Shown: positions 42,446-55,666, counted from the first letter of the stretch. The stretch: DNA of 64,000 nucleotides from Panorpa germanica (GCA_963678705.1 OY783206.1:21153807-21217806); one strand, 5' to 3'. Notes: a model not told the origin generated them from the sequence alone. Numbers and translations: made by a program.

Positions 42446-44449
42446 TTGTTTTATATATTATTGAAAACTACTAGTATTTATTTCTAAGTATATATATATC
42501 CATCTCACTCCAACTTCTCTAGTTGTATCTCGCTCTAACACTACCACCTCCCTTCTCCTTTATTATCAAATATTTTGTTCCATAAGTAATAACACATTCT
42601 TTCCATCATAGTATTCTATAAACGCATATGACTATTCATTCGGCCAATACCGTGCCGGTATTCGTCGTTATGTTAACGTTACGTTGCCTCCCCCCCCCTC
42701 GTTCTCGTCGCTCCTCCCCCCGCTAAGGATACGCGTTGATCTCTACGTGTTCCGTACAGCGGATGCATCGAGTCATTGTCAATGTAATCGTCGCTGTGTT
42801 AACTACTCGTACGTCGTTATAACGGAACGCGTAGCACTAACGTAGAGGCCGTAGAACAACGCTACGTTACGCTACTACGAAACGAAACGAAACGAACCGT
42901 TACAATTACTGTTACATAGTGAAACTTGTGGATTGGCTCAACAGGTGGGTGCTATTCTATAAATGTGTGCTTTCATTTTTGTTAGTATTTATTTATTATA
43001 AAATTAATAATTTATTTATTGATTTATTTTAAGTGGGGTAGAATGTTTAGTTAGTTTCTTTTGGTGATCTTCAACCACACCTTATTTCTTTACGTGTTAA
43101 AAGTGTACTTTAATTTTCTTGGTCATTGAATTGTTTAAATGTATACTAGTATCTATTAGCGTGTTGTTTTCTTAAATATCCAAAAGTTAATACAGCTATA
43201 GCTATTAAAAGGTTGGTTTTTTATTTATCGTTTATTTTTTTTAAATAATAAATAATCAATTTTGTTTATCTTTGTTTACTATCTTTATAATATCAACGTT
43301 GCAGTATGTATTTCTTAATTTTAATCCCGTTAATAATTAAAGAGGCAAAATGACTATTTTAATCGTTAAAATATTCTGTAATATTGCGACTTATTAACAA
43401 ATAATTGGACACTTGAGGTCCTGGTAACCAACTTCATCGATTTTGCTCGCAGCACAATTAAATGTTTATATTAAAGAATTATCTTCCCCGCTAATGTATT
43501 CATTTTAAGGTTATGTTTTAGGCATAGAACAAAGTATATGATTCTTGCAATGTTTTACTTTTTAGTTTTAATTTTGTATATACTTAAGCCCCATTCCTAC
43601 TCACTGACTGTTAGGGTTAATTTAAGGTTTTAACGTAAAGTGTAAGTTTCAGCTTGTAAAATATAAGGAAATTAAATTAATTATGTTGAATACAATAATT
43701 TATATTAAATAAAGATACTAAGTATTATAAAGTAATGTATATTTCTGACGCATGACGCATGATCTCACAAGTTCAAAATTACATATCAGTTAAAATATTA
43801 AATTAAAGCTACAAACAGTGAGTAGGAATGGGCCTTTAATGCGCATGCGTCGTACATTAGTAATATACTACATTTAATATAATTATTTTTATTTCCTTAT
43901 ATTATACAAGCTGAATATCCATTTTACTTATGACTGATTACTGTCCAGCTTAAAAATACGCGATAACTTATTAAAAAACGATTCAAATTATTATATATAT
44001 TATCAATAACCCGATTGTACAAATTAAACATTAATTAATTCATTAATTAAAAAATAAAACTTATTATTTTCGTTGATTGTTTTTAGCAGTGTGATCGCAG
44101 TCGATTCGCTCTGCTTTAGATTCGTCATTGCAATGGGAGAGTGCAATCCCGGAATTGAATTATGACAGGGAGGACAGAGGGGTTGGGGGTAATTTTAATT
44201 ACGAATTGCACAGCGTTAGATATAGAAAACCGCGGGGGTTGAGAAAACAGTGAAAACACAAAAATCCAAGGCCACGAAGTTGAGATCAATCTGTAGGGAA
44301 TTAGAAATCGATTTGACGGAACGAAATTATTTGTGGCGCATTTTTAATATAATAAAAAAAACCTTTTTGAATTGAAGTGTCGAGATGTAAAGGGATGTAA
44401 GTGACAAACATAAAATTCCTCAGAAAACGAGTGTAAAGTTATTATTGTT
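42446..44449. other. Intergenic downstream of the protease, with a CpG-rich patch
   Basis: 42640-42900 is GC- and CpG-rich (ACGTTACGTTGCC, eight Cs in a row, CGTACGTCGTTATAACG, tandem ACGAA units). It is distinct from the AT-rich surroundings and could be a promoter or an untranslated exon. Around 43320-43450 there is a faint match to the GGGCTTGTGTCC MITE body (AACAAATAATTGGACACTTGAGG...). A DNA piece similar to the palindromic MITE lies at 43745-43775. No coding exon recognised. Confidence 0.4.
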
Positions 44450-45383
44450 TAATATAGTTTTTTCGGGCTTCCTAGGCACGTAGCCTTTTATCGCCCCTAA
44501 TATATTCTGCTTCTTCTTATACTTTGTATCCCGACAACAAGAATGATCTATTCATGGCTACTGCTGTTATAAATTTCGGTTTCTCAATCAAAAAGGCGGT
44601 GTTAACAGGAAGCGTCTGCGAAGTCTGTAGCACCGCCCGTTGGAGTCCATTTCTTGCCATTGCTGTATTTTTACATTGCCACAGAATGTGGTCAGGGTCT
44701 GCCTCTTCTTCACCACATTCGCATTTAGAGTTTGGAATGATTTTGTTTCTTGCTAGATGTTTCGGAGCTCCAGTATGATTCATTCTTAGTCTTGAGGTCA
44801 TTGTAATTAATCTTCTTGGCCATTTTAGTTTGGCAAACCATGGCTTACGTCTCAGTGTTGGTTGTATTGTATAAAATTCTCTACCTTTATCAGAATTATC
44901 CCACTTGTCTTGCCAATTTTTCATTTCATTTTTTTCTAATTCTGCTTTCATGTCTGATTTTATAAAAAATGAAATATATTTATCACAGGAAGTCGCTACC
45001 TTGGCCATTTGATCAGCTTTTTCATTTCCCTTAATTCCCTTATGTGACGGTATCCAAATTAGTTTAATATTTCGGCCCTTATCTATTTCCCTATTTATTT
45101 TTTCTTTGACATAATAAATTTTGTTGTCTAATTTTGTATTGATTCCCATACTGCTTAACGACTGTATGACTGATAACGAGTCGGATAATATTAAAGTGCT
45201 GTCTCTGTCATCAGTAATGATTTGATCCACAGCTAGATCTATAGCACATAACTCAGCTGTATATATGGATGCTTGATTATGAAGCTTGTAAATTCTGCTA
45301 TTGTTAATATCTACTCCTGCTGCACCCACTCCATCTGCTTCTTTTGAGCCGTCAGTATATAATTTTGTATAATTCGGGAATTG
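44450..45383 (-). mobile_element. Non-LTR retrotransposon 3' end with RNase H domain
   Basis: The minus-strand frame is open from 45383 to 44517, entered after an upstream TAA and without its own ATG. It encodes an RNase H domain with the four catalytic acids in LYTDGSK, TAELCAID, LSDSL and GNEKADQMAK, then the terminal knuckle CECGEEEADPDHILWQC. A 3' UTR to about 44450 ends AGGCTACGTGCCTAGGAAGC. RNase H plus this tail points to the I/R1/LOA groups. The reverse transcriptase and endonuclease are missing, so it is a 5'-truncated but otherwise well-preserved, fairly young insertion. Confidence 0.85.
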
Positions 45384-46019
45384 TTACTCCAATTTTTGTT
45401 GTAAGTCTATAGTTATTAGCAACGGTAATATGTTACTCACGAGTGTAAAGTTAAGATCGTATAGGCGTTGTCGTTCACTTGGTTTTAGAATTCACGCTAT
45501 ATAGTAAAATATGTCCAAGTTTTCGCTTATATCTCTGTCCTACTAAATAGTTTAGTACATCTTCTATTGTTTGCGCTAGTTATCTCAAATTTTCAAAATT
45601 TGTTACTTACATATCTCAATTCTAGTTGTCAGTCGAAGTGTTACTACTTTAAAATGCTGTAGTTTCGTTAGTTGTGGACCATTTCAATTAATATTTTCAG
45701 ACAACGTTGAAAATATATTAAGTTTTATGAAAAATATGTCACTATACGTTATGGTTTCCTCTGACACGGACGATGGAGTCAAATCTTCCGATATAGGTAT
45801 TGCGCGACCATGAAACTTGATCTCACTTAAATGTTTTCACATTTAAATAGCACTCTCCCTTCAAAATGAACCAAACGGAAAAACTACATCGAATTCAAGT
45901 CTGGAGAGAATGGAGGATACTGTTTTGAAGAAATAAACTTGTGAAATGTAACTAGATTATCCTGTTGTTTAGGTGCCTACAGAAGCATAACGTTTTATGT
46001 GTACCTAAAAATAAATATT
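45384..46019. other. Intergenic, no gene seen
   Basis: Nothing recognised. Confidence 0.45.
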
Positions 46020-46290
46020 CCAAATGTTCTAGAAGTTGATGACGTCAGAAACTGAATAGAATATAATAAGTAACGTTATTTATTTTTCGTTTTATATCAC
46101 AACATTATATTTATACGTTTAATATATTTGACGTTTAATTCTGCATCTCTTTTACACTTCTCTTGTTTAACAATGATTGTAAAGTAATTCATTTTTTGTA
46201 AATTCTATTTCAATCGTTAATAACTTCTATAATATTGTGAATGGAATAAAAATAATTTGGATATTTGAACCTCATCAATATACAGTGCAG
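46020..46290 (-). repeat. Dispersed repeat paired with 60437-60770
   Basis: Shared, in opposite orientation: AATATAATAAGTAACGTTAT, CGTTTTATATCACAACATTA, GACGTTTAATT..GCATCTCTTTT and AATCGTTAATAACTTCTATA. The edge near 60440 also resembles the start of the GGGCTTGTGTCC MITE body, so they may be distant relatives. Confidence 0.65.
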
Positions 46291-46295
46291 TTTTA

Positions 46296-47068
46296 TACAG
46301 GGTGTCCCAATATTCAACGATAAGCGGGCACCAGAGGGTGGTCCTGCTCATGACTACACAAGAAAAAAAGAGAAAAAAATTTATCTCATTTTGTTTAGGA
46401 ATTAGAAAAAAAAAATTAAAAAATTTCGAAAATTGATCGATTTTTATGTTTTTAACTACCATGACCACAATTTTTCAAATATTTCTGATTTTCTTTTTGT
46501 ATCGACAACCTAAATAGCAGTGCTATTCAACACAACCATTAAAAATCCCATAATGCTAGTAGTTTTTACACAAAAATCAATTGAAATTATTTTTTTCCCA
46601 CAAATTTTGAAAGATTTTTACTTTCAATCCACTTTAACTCATCGTGGTGTAAAAAAAAGTATGAACACTACTATGGCAAGTTTTTGGCAAGTAAAAATTG
46701 GCGCAACTCTTCAGGATTCCAAAATGGTATCCATGAAAATGAAATGGCTCCAGGAAAACTAGCATAAAAAAAAAATTGCATACTATTTCTAAACAAGAAC
46801 CAAATTTCATAAGTTGTTGTTGTTGATAGTTATCACTTTTAGAATACCCAAAATAGATTTTTTATAGTTGAATAAATTAAAACAAATGGTACAAACAATT
46901 TTTCATTCATTTTATAAATTTATTGCATTATTTACATTACAGTAAATGTTCAAATTGTTTCCCACTGGCATTAATACAAAAATGAGATAATTTTTTTTTT
47001 TCTTGTGTAGTCATGAGCAGGACCACCCTCTGGTGCCCGCTTATCGTTGAATATTGGGACACCCTGTA
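46296..47068. mobile_element. Mariner-type non-autonomous element, TACAGGGTGTCCC ends
   Basis: Ends TACAGGGTGTCCCAATATTC and GAATATTGGGACACCCTGTA are perfect inverted repeats. The arms extend ~90 bp (through GCGGGCACCAGAGGGTGG and TCATGACTACACAAGAAA). TA lies at both outer borders (46294-46295, 47069-47070), the Tc1/mariner target duplication. The interior has no intact transposase. Confidence 0.9.
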
Positions 47069-47642
47069 TAAATTCAGTTATGGTTCATAACGCAATTGAC
47101 GAATCTACAACATTTTTAATTCGTAACACTTGAAGTGTGCGGCCAAGTTTTATGAATACAGGGCGACATTTTCTCTTAATAGACTCCTCAATTTAATGCA
47201 AAATATATGTAAAATAATTTAACGACCAATCGTAAACATAAAACGAAATCAATCGACCTTAGCGCCATTATAAAGCAGCGGTGTGTTTAGGAACAATTCG
47301 AATCACAATGAATGTGGTTTTAAAAACGATTCGGAATTAATTTTAAACACGTATTGTTTTCAAATTGACAGACAAAACATAATTTGAATGTCTAAAGTTT
47401 TAGACGAGTTTGTAGAAGTACTTTCTAGGGGCTTCAATAAGATTTGACTCGGTGACAGTTTGAAGTGAAGTTTGATAGAGAACTGAGACTTCTCATCGAG
47501 TCAAAGTTTAATTTAATTTAAATAAAGTCTCTGTGCTTAAGAATCTCAACTTTATTTTATGTTTGACAAATGTATAAGTGATGCTAGTGCCATCTAGTTC
47601 GAAACGCTTTAACTAAATTGTATTAAACGACGTTTATAGATC
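47069..47642. other. Intergenic, no gene seen
   Basis: Nothing recognised. Confidence 0.45.
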
Positions 47643-48300
47643 TTACTAGAGTTTACCCCCGTCGCAAGCGACGACTGTCTTTCGTGTGGATTGAATTTCA
47701 TTTCAAATTTTCGTTCCATTTTTAAATTGAAATATTTAACTCGTTCTAGAATAATTTTACACATAATAACAAATACTTTTTCATACAAATTGACTAAAAA
47801 AATATATTTTTTTCAACAAAATAAAAAATATTCAATTTATTCGTTATTTGGCAAACTTTTTTTCAAAATTTAAGGTTTTTTTTTTATTTGTAAATTAGAT
47901 ACCAAAGCACAATTAAAATTTTGAAATTTTGATTTTTTTTTTTAATATGATATTCAATTATTACACAGTCCAAAATTTGAGCTTTCTCCAAAGTTGCCTA
48001 CTGGGCCCAATAAATTTCTCGGCGCCAATTTTATAAAATTTTTAATTTTTAAATTTTAAAATATATTCGCATTCAATAGCGTAATGTACATGCAAAGTTT
48101 CACCTTTTTATCTTTTATGAATACAATGTTATACAGCAAAAAAGGGCCCACTTTTTTTCCAGTTTTTCCAAAATTACGGGCTTCCAGGAAATTCATGGAA
48201 AAATCCGGGAACGCCAAAAGCTTTAGAATTTGTTTCTCTAAGAAATAGGAAATTTTCAAAAACTTTCCTGGAACCCGTTTTCACGCTGCCATACAAAATT
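47643..48300 (-). repeat. Dispersed repeat, uninterrupted copy of 20068-20870
   Basis: Starts TTTACCCCCGTCGCAAGCGA (the complement of the end of the other copy). It includes TTACACAGTCCAAAATTTGA, the unoccupied form of the site into which the retrotransposon at 20283 inserted. Confidence 0.75.
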
Positions 48301-48595
48301 CACTACCAAACATATAAGAATATAAGAATATAAACTTACAAATATACACTTGGAACATTATAATATAGGATAATATTTCAGAATGACTCTTTTTTAAAGT
48401 TATTTATTGATTTTTAACAAATCTATATGAAGTTTTATTCACAAATTGAACAAAAATGACGCCCACAAAAATCGATAAACATAAGTAGTTGCGCTTGCGT
48501 TTTATTTATTCGATTATTCAAAAACTGTAACAGATTATACAAAATAGTTTTCAAATTTGAAATCAGCATATAAAACTACATAAGAGCACATATGT

Positions 48596-48778
48596 ACGTC
48601 TTTGAGTTCGATCCCCGGACCAGAGTTATATTTTCTAGGTTTGGTTGTTACCAAGTTAAATTGATTATGTACATACTTCATCATAAAGTTATTACGCATC
48701 AGTGTAATACACATATCTAACAACATAGTAGAAGGTCACCGGAAATAGGACTCAGCATCGGAAGTAGGCTGAGTAAAT
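48596..48778 (+). repeat. tRNA-derived SINE, copy 2 (5'-truncated)
   Basis: Begins within the B box (GAGTTCGATCCCCGGACCAG) and retains the body (TTTTCTAGGTTTGGTTGTTA, GGACTCAGCATCGGAAGTAG). Confidence 0.8.
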
Positions 48779-50129
48779 TTTAAAAAGTATTTTAAAAAGT
48801 TAACTCTTCTAAATTTCATAAAAAATTACGTATGTTTGAAGGCTTTTGCTAATTATTATTTTCAAGTAAGTGTTATCGTTCACGAGATATCAGCATATTA
48901 TCCGTTAAACACATGTGTTTAAGGTTATCTAACGTAACAACAGTTATTTGTTCAAAAACCGGTCTACAATCGCACCGACCTTCAAGCTCAATGTAAGTCT
49001 GTTTTTTAATTTAACATTTTACACTGAAGTCGTAGCTTAGGAAAAAGTATATCCCGGAGGTAAGTACAAAACGGGCGGTTGGCGATTTCTTGATTGAATA
49101 CATTACCCAGCAGAGAGCAACACGTAAATCGTGTGGCAACAAGACTGTGCGATATCTAAATACTGCGCATGTGTTGCAGAATAGGAATTCGATTTAGCTA
49201 CACCTTTTGTTTTTTAATTTATAGCAAAACTACTCCACTTTTGTGCATTTTATGACGATTTTTGTATACTCAAAAGATCTACAAATTAATACGTAATATT
49301 CATTTTACCACTTCTTAATAAAAAATAAAAGTTATTGAGTGTTAAACCAGGTAGAAAATTGTAATGTAATTCCAAGGTTAGTTTTCTAGTTTTCATATTG
49401 AAATTGTATTGCAGTGCAAGGTTCATACATGCTAGCTTACTACAACCTAATGCCAAGGTTCATTTTCTACCTAAGGGCGAATGCAAACATTTGTCAATAA
49501 AAATTAGATAAATTCCTGTTCCAATTAAAATAAAGAGCTCATGAAAAGATCTCTATACTCTATTATTTCAGGCCATAGACAATTTTCTTGGCGTTATCTC
49601 GCACTTTTATTAAATTCTAAACCTACCCTAACTAGCTCCGATATTAATTTGCAGCATCTTCTGGTCCATTCCAATGCGGATCCCATTGAATAATGCTTTC
49701 ATTAAGTGATCCAACGTTTCATAACTAGATGTTCTAAAAAATATATATTAGAAAGAGATAAAAACTAATATATTTATATGTTAGAGTGAGAGAGAGATAT
49801 TATCATAACCACTTGTGGTTAATGAGGTCTATTGTTGGTGATATTTCGTGGGAAAGACAGATCAATGAGCTTTCAAAGATTTCGAGGTACGAAAGCTCGT
49901 AGCTTTCAGTTAGTAAACCAGAGAAAAGTTTCACGAGAGCTTTCTTACATACCACGAGTCACCTTACTTATGTTAGAAAATATAATTATTTATTAATAGA
50001 AATTTCTGAGAAATAACTTCAGTTTAGTATAGAGCAGGGCTAGCCAAAGTGCGGTCCAAGGTCTTTATTGTGTTGGGGAAATAAAATAATAGTTAGAAAG
50101 TAAGTATCGTTCGATATATAGATATATTA
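48779..50129. other. Upstream region of the decarboxylase gene
   Basis: No gene recognised. A non-coding first exon of the decarboxylase should lie here or further upstream, because its first coding exon opens with an acceptor two bases before the ATG. Confidence 0.45.
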
Positions 50130-50815
50130 AGCATATCAAAATAAAAATGTGATTTTTATCGAAAATTTTAAAGGTTTTACTTTTGTAAATTTTATAATTT
50201 TGAAATTTTTGTTTTTCATTTGTTTTTGTTCAATTTTATCACGGATCTTGACGTAGTTTATTGCGCTGATTCTAAATCTACTATTTATTTTTAGATAAGT
50301 GTCGCGGTGTCCGAGATATCACCACATTAAGGCGTAAAAATGGTTCTCAATTTTTAAATCAACGTAAAAAAATTACGTTAAATAACATATTTAAAACATC
50401 AAAATAAAACTGTAATTTTTATTGAAAATTTTATTGAATAGATAAGTGTCACGGTTACCGAGATATCAGCACATTAAAACGTAAATAATGCGTATATTGA
50501 AAAATGGTTTTCAATTTTGAAATCAGCGTAGAAAATTACTTTAAAAAACATTAAAAACGTCAAAATAAAATTGTGTTTTTATTGAAAATTTTAGAGGTTA
50601 TATACTGTTGTTAATTTTATAAAAAGGGAATTTTGTTTTGTTTATCTTATCATGATTCTAAACGTAGTTTTTATGCTGATTTCAAATCTGCTATTTATTT
50701 TTAGATAAGTGTCGCAGTGTCCGAGATATCAGCATGTTAAGGCGTAAATAATGCAGATATTTAAAAATGGTTTCAAATTTTGAAATCAGCGTAAAATATT
50801 ACGTTACACGTCGAA
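50130..50815 (+). repeat. Three imperfect tandem units just upstream of the decarboxylase
   Basis: Recurring words: TAGATAAGTGTCGCGGTGTC followed by CGAGATATCAGCAC, ATTAAGGCGTAAATAATG, TTGAAATCAGCGTAAAA and TTTTTATTGAAAATTTT. Unit spacing is irregular (about 170-290 bp). Confidence 0.75.
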
Positions 50816-50909
50816 TGTTGGTTACGTAATCGCTATTACAAAGAGCGTTTAAAAAGGAATCCTTAAGTTGTATTGGACTAATGAACTAACCAGTTGAATG
50901 TTTCCAGAA

Positions 50910-53900
50910 ATGGACAGCACCGAATTTCGTCAACGGGGAAAAGAAATGGTGGAATACATCTGCGAATACTTAGAAGGTTTAGGAGACCGTCGAGTTACTC
51001 CATCAGTAGAACCAGGATATCTTCGAGAACTTCTTCCAGGAGAAGCTCCAAAAGACCCTGAAGATTGGGACGCCATTATGTCAGATGTTGATTCTAAGAT
51101 AATGCCTGGTGTTACGCATTGGCAACATCCAAGATTTCACGCTTATTTTCCATCGGGAAATTCATTTCCTTCGATTCTTGGAGACATGCTTTCTGATGCC
51201 ATTGGATGTATTGGATTCTCTTGGGTATTGTTTAATATATGGAATATAATATTAGATTACATAATTCGATATTAAGCTAATCTTTTTCGTTCCTAATCCG
51301 CCAGGCCGCTAGTCCCGCATGCACGGAGCTGGAGACCATCGTTCTGGACTGGCTAGGTAAATAATCCCAGTGTGCACTTTGCCTACATACAAATAACTGT
51401 ATATTCTTTTTAGGGAAGGCTATAGGTCTACCAGACGACTTTCTCGCACTTAAGGAGGGTAGTACAGGCGGAGGTGTAATACAGGTAACGATTTGATATA
51501 ATACGGTGTGGGCCATTTGTTAGTTTTTTTTTTAAATCGCTATTAAAACGACACCGTTGAATATTTCTGAATGATTGTTACTTTATTTAAAAGAATACAC
51601 CTTCTGACTATTTATGGAAAAAAAATTAGCTAATTTCCGCGAGTGGTTTAACAATAGCTCATCGTCTTAACCCAACATGTACAATAATCAATTATTTTGG
51701 GAAGCAATAGTTTTTTATAATCCCCCAGCGTTCAAGTCTAACACTAATTATTTCTTACAGCGGAAGTTTAATACTACATATATGTCAATATGTCAAGCAC
51801 GGTCAATATCTAAATTACTCTCTTTGAAACCAATCGATAGTCAAATATGATTTACTAAAGATTTTGTGATTAATTTAGAGGTAAACTAGCGCATATTTTT
51901 AAAGTCTGTTCAAACACACTTTTAGTACATATTACCAGCTTCTTAAGCGTATTTATTAAAATTGAGAATGTGTATAATTAGTTAAAATACAGTCTTCACA
52001 TAACGCGAATGTCATTTATTTAGTATATACTTGTTATTAAAGTTGCCTAATAATAGTTCGAAGGGGTAATACTATTTATACACACAAAAAAACATATTAT
52101 GGATTTATTAATTAGGTCATATATATGTATTACTAAAATTAAATAATATGTAACTATAATAAATACATAACCTAAAAATTGTATTTATTGTTATGTTTAG
52201 ACATCAGCAAGTGAATGTGTGTTAGTTACAATGCTAGCCGCTAGAGCGCAGGCAATCAAGAGACTAAAACAGCAACACCCTTTTGTAGAAGAAGGTCATC
52301 TTCTTTCAAAATTGATGGCTTACTGCTCTAAAGAGTCGCATTCATGCGTAGAGAAAGCTGCCATGATTTGTTTCGTGAAACTTCGTATACTGGAACCTGA
52401 TTCCAAAAGCAGTTTAAGAGGCGCAACTCTGACAAAAGTTAGTAAAGACACAAACCTTATTCTTGTAGAAAACTATATACTTGTTGATTTTGAAGTTTGT
52501 TGAACTATAATTCGTTTTTTTTTATGTTTTCAGGCTATGGAAGAAGACGAGCTTCAAGGGTTGATTCCATTCTTCGTGTCCACAACCTTGGGAACGACAG
52601 GATCATGTTCATTCGACGCTCTGGATGAAATTGGACCAGTCTGTAAGAGTTTCCCCGGGGTTTGGTTGCATGTTGATGGAGCTTATGCTGGAAACGCCTT
52701 CATCTGCCCCGAATTAAAGTATCTCCTCTCAGGGATTGAATTCGCTGACTCATTCAACACAAACCCTAACAAATGGTTGTTGGTCAACTTCGATTGTTCA
52801 ACTCTCTGGGTTCGTGATCGTATTCGGCTAACATCGGCACTTGTCGTGGATCCCTTGTACCTTCAACATGGATATTCGGATGCTGCCATCGACTACAGAC
52901 ATTGGGGGGTCCCTCTGAGCAGGAGATTTAGATCGTTGAAACTTTGGTTCGTCATGCGAAGCTATGGGATATCCGGACTTCAAAGTTACATTCGACACCA
53001 TTGCGCTTTGGCGAAGAAATTTGAGGAACTGGTCATCAAGGACAGAAGATTCGAAGTTTGTAACGAAGTTAAGGTATGTACGGACAGGAAAACGCTAAAA
53101 TATCTATTCCCAATCTATAAAACTAATATCTATTGTAAATTTTCAGCTAGGTCTGGTGTGCTTCCGGTTAAAAAGCTCCGATAAATTGAACGAGAAGCTC
53201 TTGAGTAACATTAATGCATCTGGAAAGCTTCATATGGTACCTGCCAATGTTAATTATAAATATGTCATTAGGTTTTGCCCCGTCGCACAAAACGCCACTG
53301 ATGAAGATATAGGTAACGCTATGAATAAAAATTTATTTAGTATAAAATTACAAGTTATATATATTGCATGGAGTCCAGGCGTATCGGGTTTAAAAATATT
53401 ACAATTTTAACATTTTAAGGCTCATTCCAAGTCTGATATTTATTTTACGTTTTAAGTTTCCAGAATAGGCATTCCTTGTCATATTTGTGTTTTAAAGGGT
53501 TATATACAGCTAAAATTTAAAGAAAATCGTTTTTTTTTAATTTAATTTTTGTAATGTACAAATATTTAAGTGCACACACAGAAAATTTCAAGTCAATCCG
53601 GCGATTATTTTCGAAGTTATGTAAGTTAAAAAAAAAGTTATTTTTTTTAATCTATGTAAAGTCGTTTTTGTAAAGTCGATGATCAAGATTTTTCGGAAAC
53701 GGTAAACGATCGGTCTCAAATTTTAACATAAGCTTCTTAAATATATTTTTTAGTAATTAATCGAAGGTTTTATCTCACCGATAAATATTTTTTTATTTAT
53801 AAACAATTTAACGACAAAATTTCGCCAAAGTTCAAAAATCGATTTTCTTTTTTGAGAATTATCTTGCTTATTTCTTCGATTAATTACAAGATTATACATT

Positions 53901-55077
53901 ACTTTATCGAAATCCGTTTGATTTTTTCATTTTAAATTATCTAGTTCAGAGATATAGTGGTCACCGAAAGATGCCTTTTTGCAGATCCTATTATTTACAT
54001 ATACAAAAATGTTAAAATACAGTTAAAAGTTGACGTAATATATGTACACATTTTTACATTAATAGATTTAACAGTCTTCTCAAAAAAAAATTCTTGAAAA
54101 TCGCTTTTTTGGGCCTCCCCTGACTGTATATAACCACTTAATTTGAGTTTAGTTAATTTACTTGGTGCGCATGCGTCGTTAGTAATATAAATTTCGGTAG
54201 TTCGACAAAATTGAATCTGGAATAATTAAAATTGCTGTTTTTAATAACAATTAGTAATAGAACTTGTTTTTACTTCTTTATTTTTAACAAACTGCATTTT
54301 AACAAATTGTCACATTTTGGATGTTGTTCGGGTCAACTGATTGCAAACTAGCCGCGCAACGAAGTTTCCAACGAAAACTAAAAACGAGCCATGTCGAGCC
54401 GTTTTTCGTGACTATAGAATTTTTAACTATAGCATAATAGGGGATTTTATTGTGCCGTATTCTGAGGTATTTGTATGTATGTATGTATTTATATACTTTT
54501 GAATAGTATTTGTGCACATCTCTGCTCATGATGTTTACCATCAAAAGCATGCCCTACGACCTAGAAACACAGTTGCTCAAAACCAATTTCAAATTAGTTT
54601 TTTTCAATTCGACCTTGTGCGTTCCCTCACTAACAACACAGTTGCATTCTCATTCGGTTCAGGCCATTCGGGGCTCGCGGTTGCAATCAGTCGACCCATG
54701 TGCGGACAGCCTAACTCTGCATGTTGTCACCGCTAGGCCTGGATTAACATCCAAGCGATCTAATGGTAGTATTTACAATGTCAAATATCGCTAATACTTC
54801 TATACACGAAGTTGAGTTACCATTTCCCAAACAACAGTCTCCCGCTCCCCACTTCTCTACCTCTCTAATCGCGACCTTGAAGCCCCACGCTTTATTATTG
54901 TTGTCACATTATCGGTCCAGCTAACAACACATGTCGTTGCGCTCATTCTAGTTCTAGTTCATGTTTTTCCCATGTTGATTATTTATTTTTCTTTAAATCT
55001 ATCTAGATCACGCCTGGGAAGTCATCACCGAATATGCGACGGATCTGCTGGAGTCACAAGCTCTGGAGAAGGATCAG
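50910..55077 (+). CDS. Tdc: Tyrosine decarboxylase (PLP-dependent), seven exons, 3' end not found
   Basis: Makes tyramine, the precursor of octopamine, from tyrosine. Exons: 50910-51224, 51305-51356, 51414-51484, 52201-52437, 52534-53073, 53147-53312 and 55007-55077 (484 codons), all GT/AG with consistent phases. The ATG at 50910 follows an acceptor (TTTCCAG, 50907), so the 5' UTR is spliced. Family marks: [20 protein letters not shown] substrate region, [21 protein letters not shown], the PLP lysine in NTNPNKW and the cofactor Asp in HVDGAYAG (most relatives read HVDAAYAG). [16 protein letters not shown] and [16 protein letters not shown] favour Tdc over Ddc or histidine decarboxylase. Exon 7 ends at a GTTAGT donor; the C-terminal extension usual for insect Tdc must lie further downstream. 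Introns hold a dispersed repeat and a MITE. Confidence 0.9.
51501..51680 (+). repeat. Short dispersed repeat (GCTAGCCGCGGCA family), copy 3
   Basis: In decarboxylase intron 3; shares AAATCGCTATTAAAACGAC and GTTGAATATTTCT with the copy at 41562. Confidence 0.7.
54318..54713. mobile_element. Inverted-repeat element with CCGTCCGCACA-type ends, copy 2
   Basis: Shares TAACAACACAGTTGCATTCTC, CATTCGGTTCAGGC and CATGTGCGGACAGCC with 40303-40831; the left end is eroded. Also carries the hAT-end-like AGTATTTGTGCACATCTCTG. In decarboxylase intron 6. Confidence 0.7.
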
Positions 55078-55412
55078 GTTAGTACGTTGGAGCTCTGGCG
55101 CCATAATTCGCTTATTTTTGTTACAAATTTCATGATTTATAATAGTGAGCAGAGATGCGCGTTTCTCAAATATATATACTCAAAATGCAAATACAAAATA
55201 GTAAATACCTATTTCCTATTTAGTATTTAAATATCTTTTAACAGTGCTTAGGAGTCTATATTTTATTTGAAAACTTTTACAAACCTATTTCCTATTTGTA
55301 AAATACAAAATATTTTTTTAATTTTTGTTACTTCATAGTGTTAATCAGTATACATTATTGTTTGAATACAAACTTAAAACCCCACCAACATTAGCACCAT
55401 TTATAATCGAAA

Positions 55413-55666
55413 CCCAGTAAACAATTTGGTGAAGTGCCCTATTTAGTGACGTTTCTATCACTATTTCACTTCAATTATAGTTCGCATCAACTTTATCTTC
55501 ATTTGTATTCCGACAGGTGGAGTAATTTCGCCATTTCTAGCCGATAAAGTAGACATTTTATATGAAAAAATGTGAGAAACTGAACAATAAATGAACTCTT
55601 TAATGACAAAAAAATCATGACGCATCTTCAATATGATGTCAAAGTGACTCCAAAATGTTTACTGGG
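55413..55666 (+). mobile_element. CCCAGTAAACA-ended MITE, copy 2 (nested in the hAT)
   Basis: Perfect ends CCCAGTAAACA and TGTTTACTGGG; full-length match to 8713-8965. Confidence 0.9.

Noticed and set aside
46217-46762. Open frames within the mariner-type element as transposase
   Set aside because: They span the inverted repeats and lack DDD/E motifs.
50898-50909. Upstream ATG at 50898 as decarboxylase start
   Set aside because: It lies before the acceptor TTTCCAG ending at 50907, so it is intronic; 50910 is the first exonic ATG.
55078-55240. Read-through of decarboxylase exon 7 as the natural C-terminus
   Set aside because: The open extension runs into a hAT terminal repeat, and a good GTTAGT donor sits at 55078.
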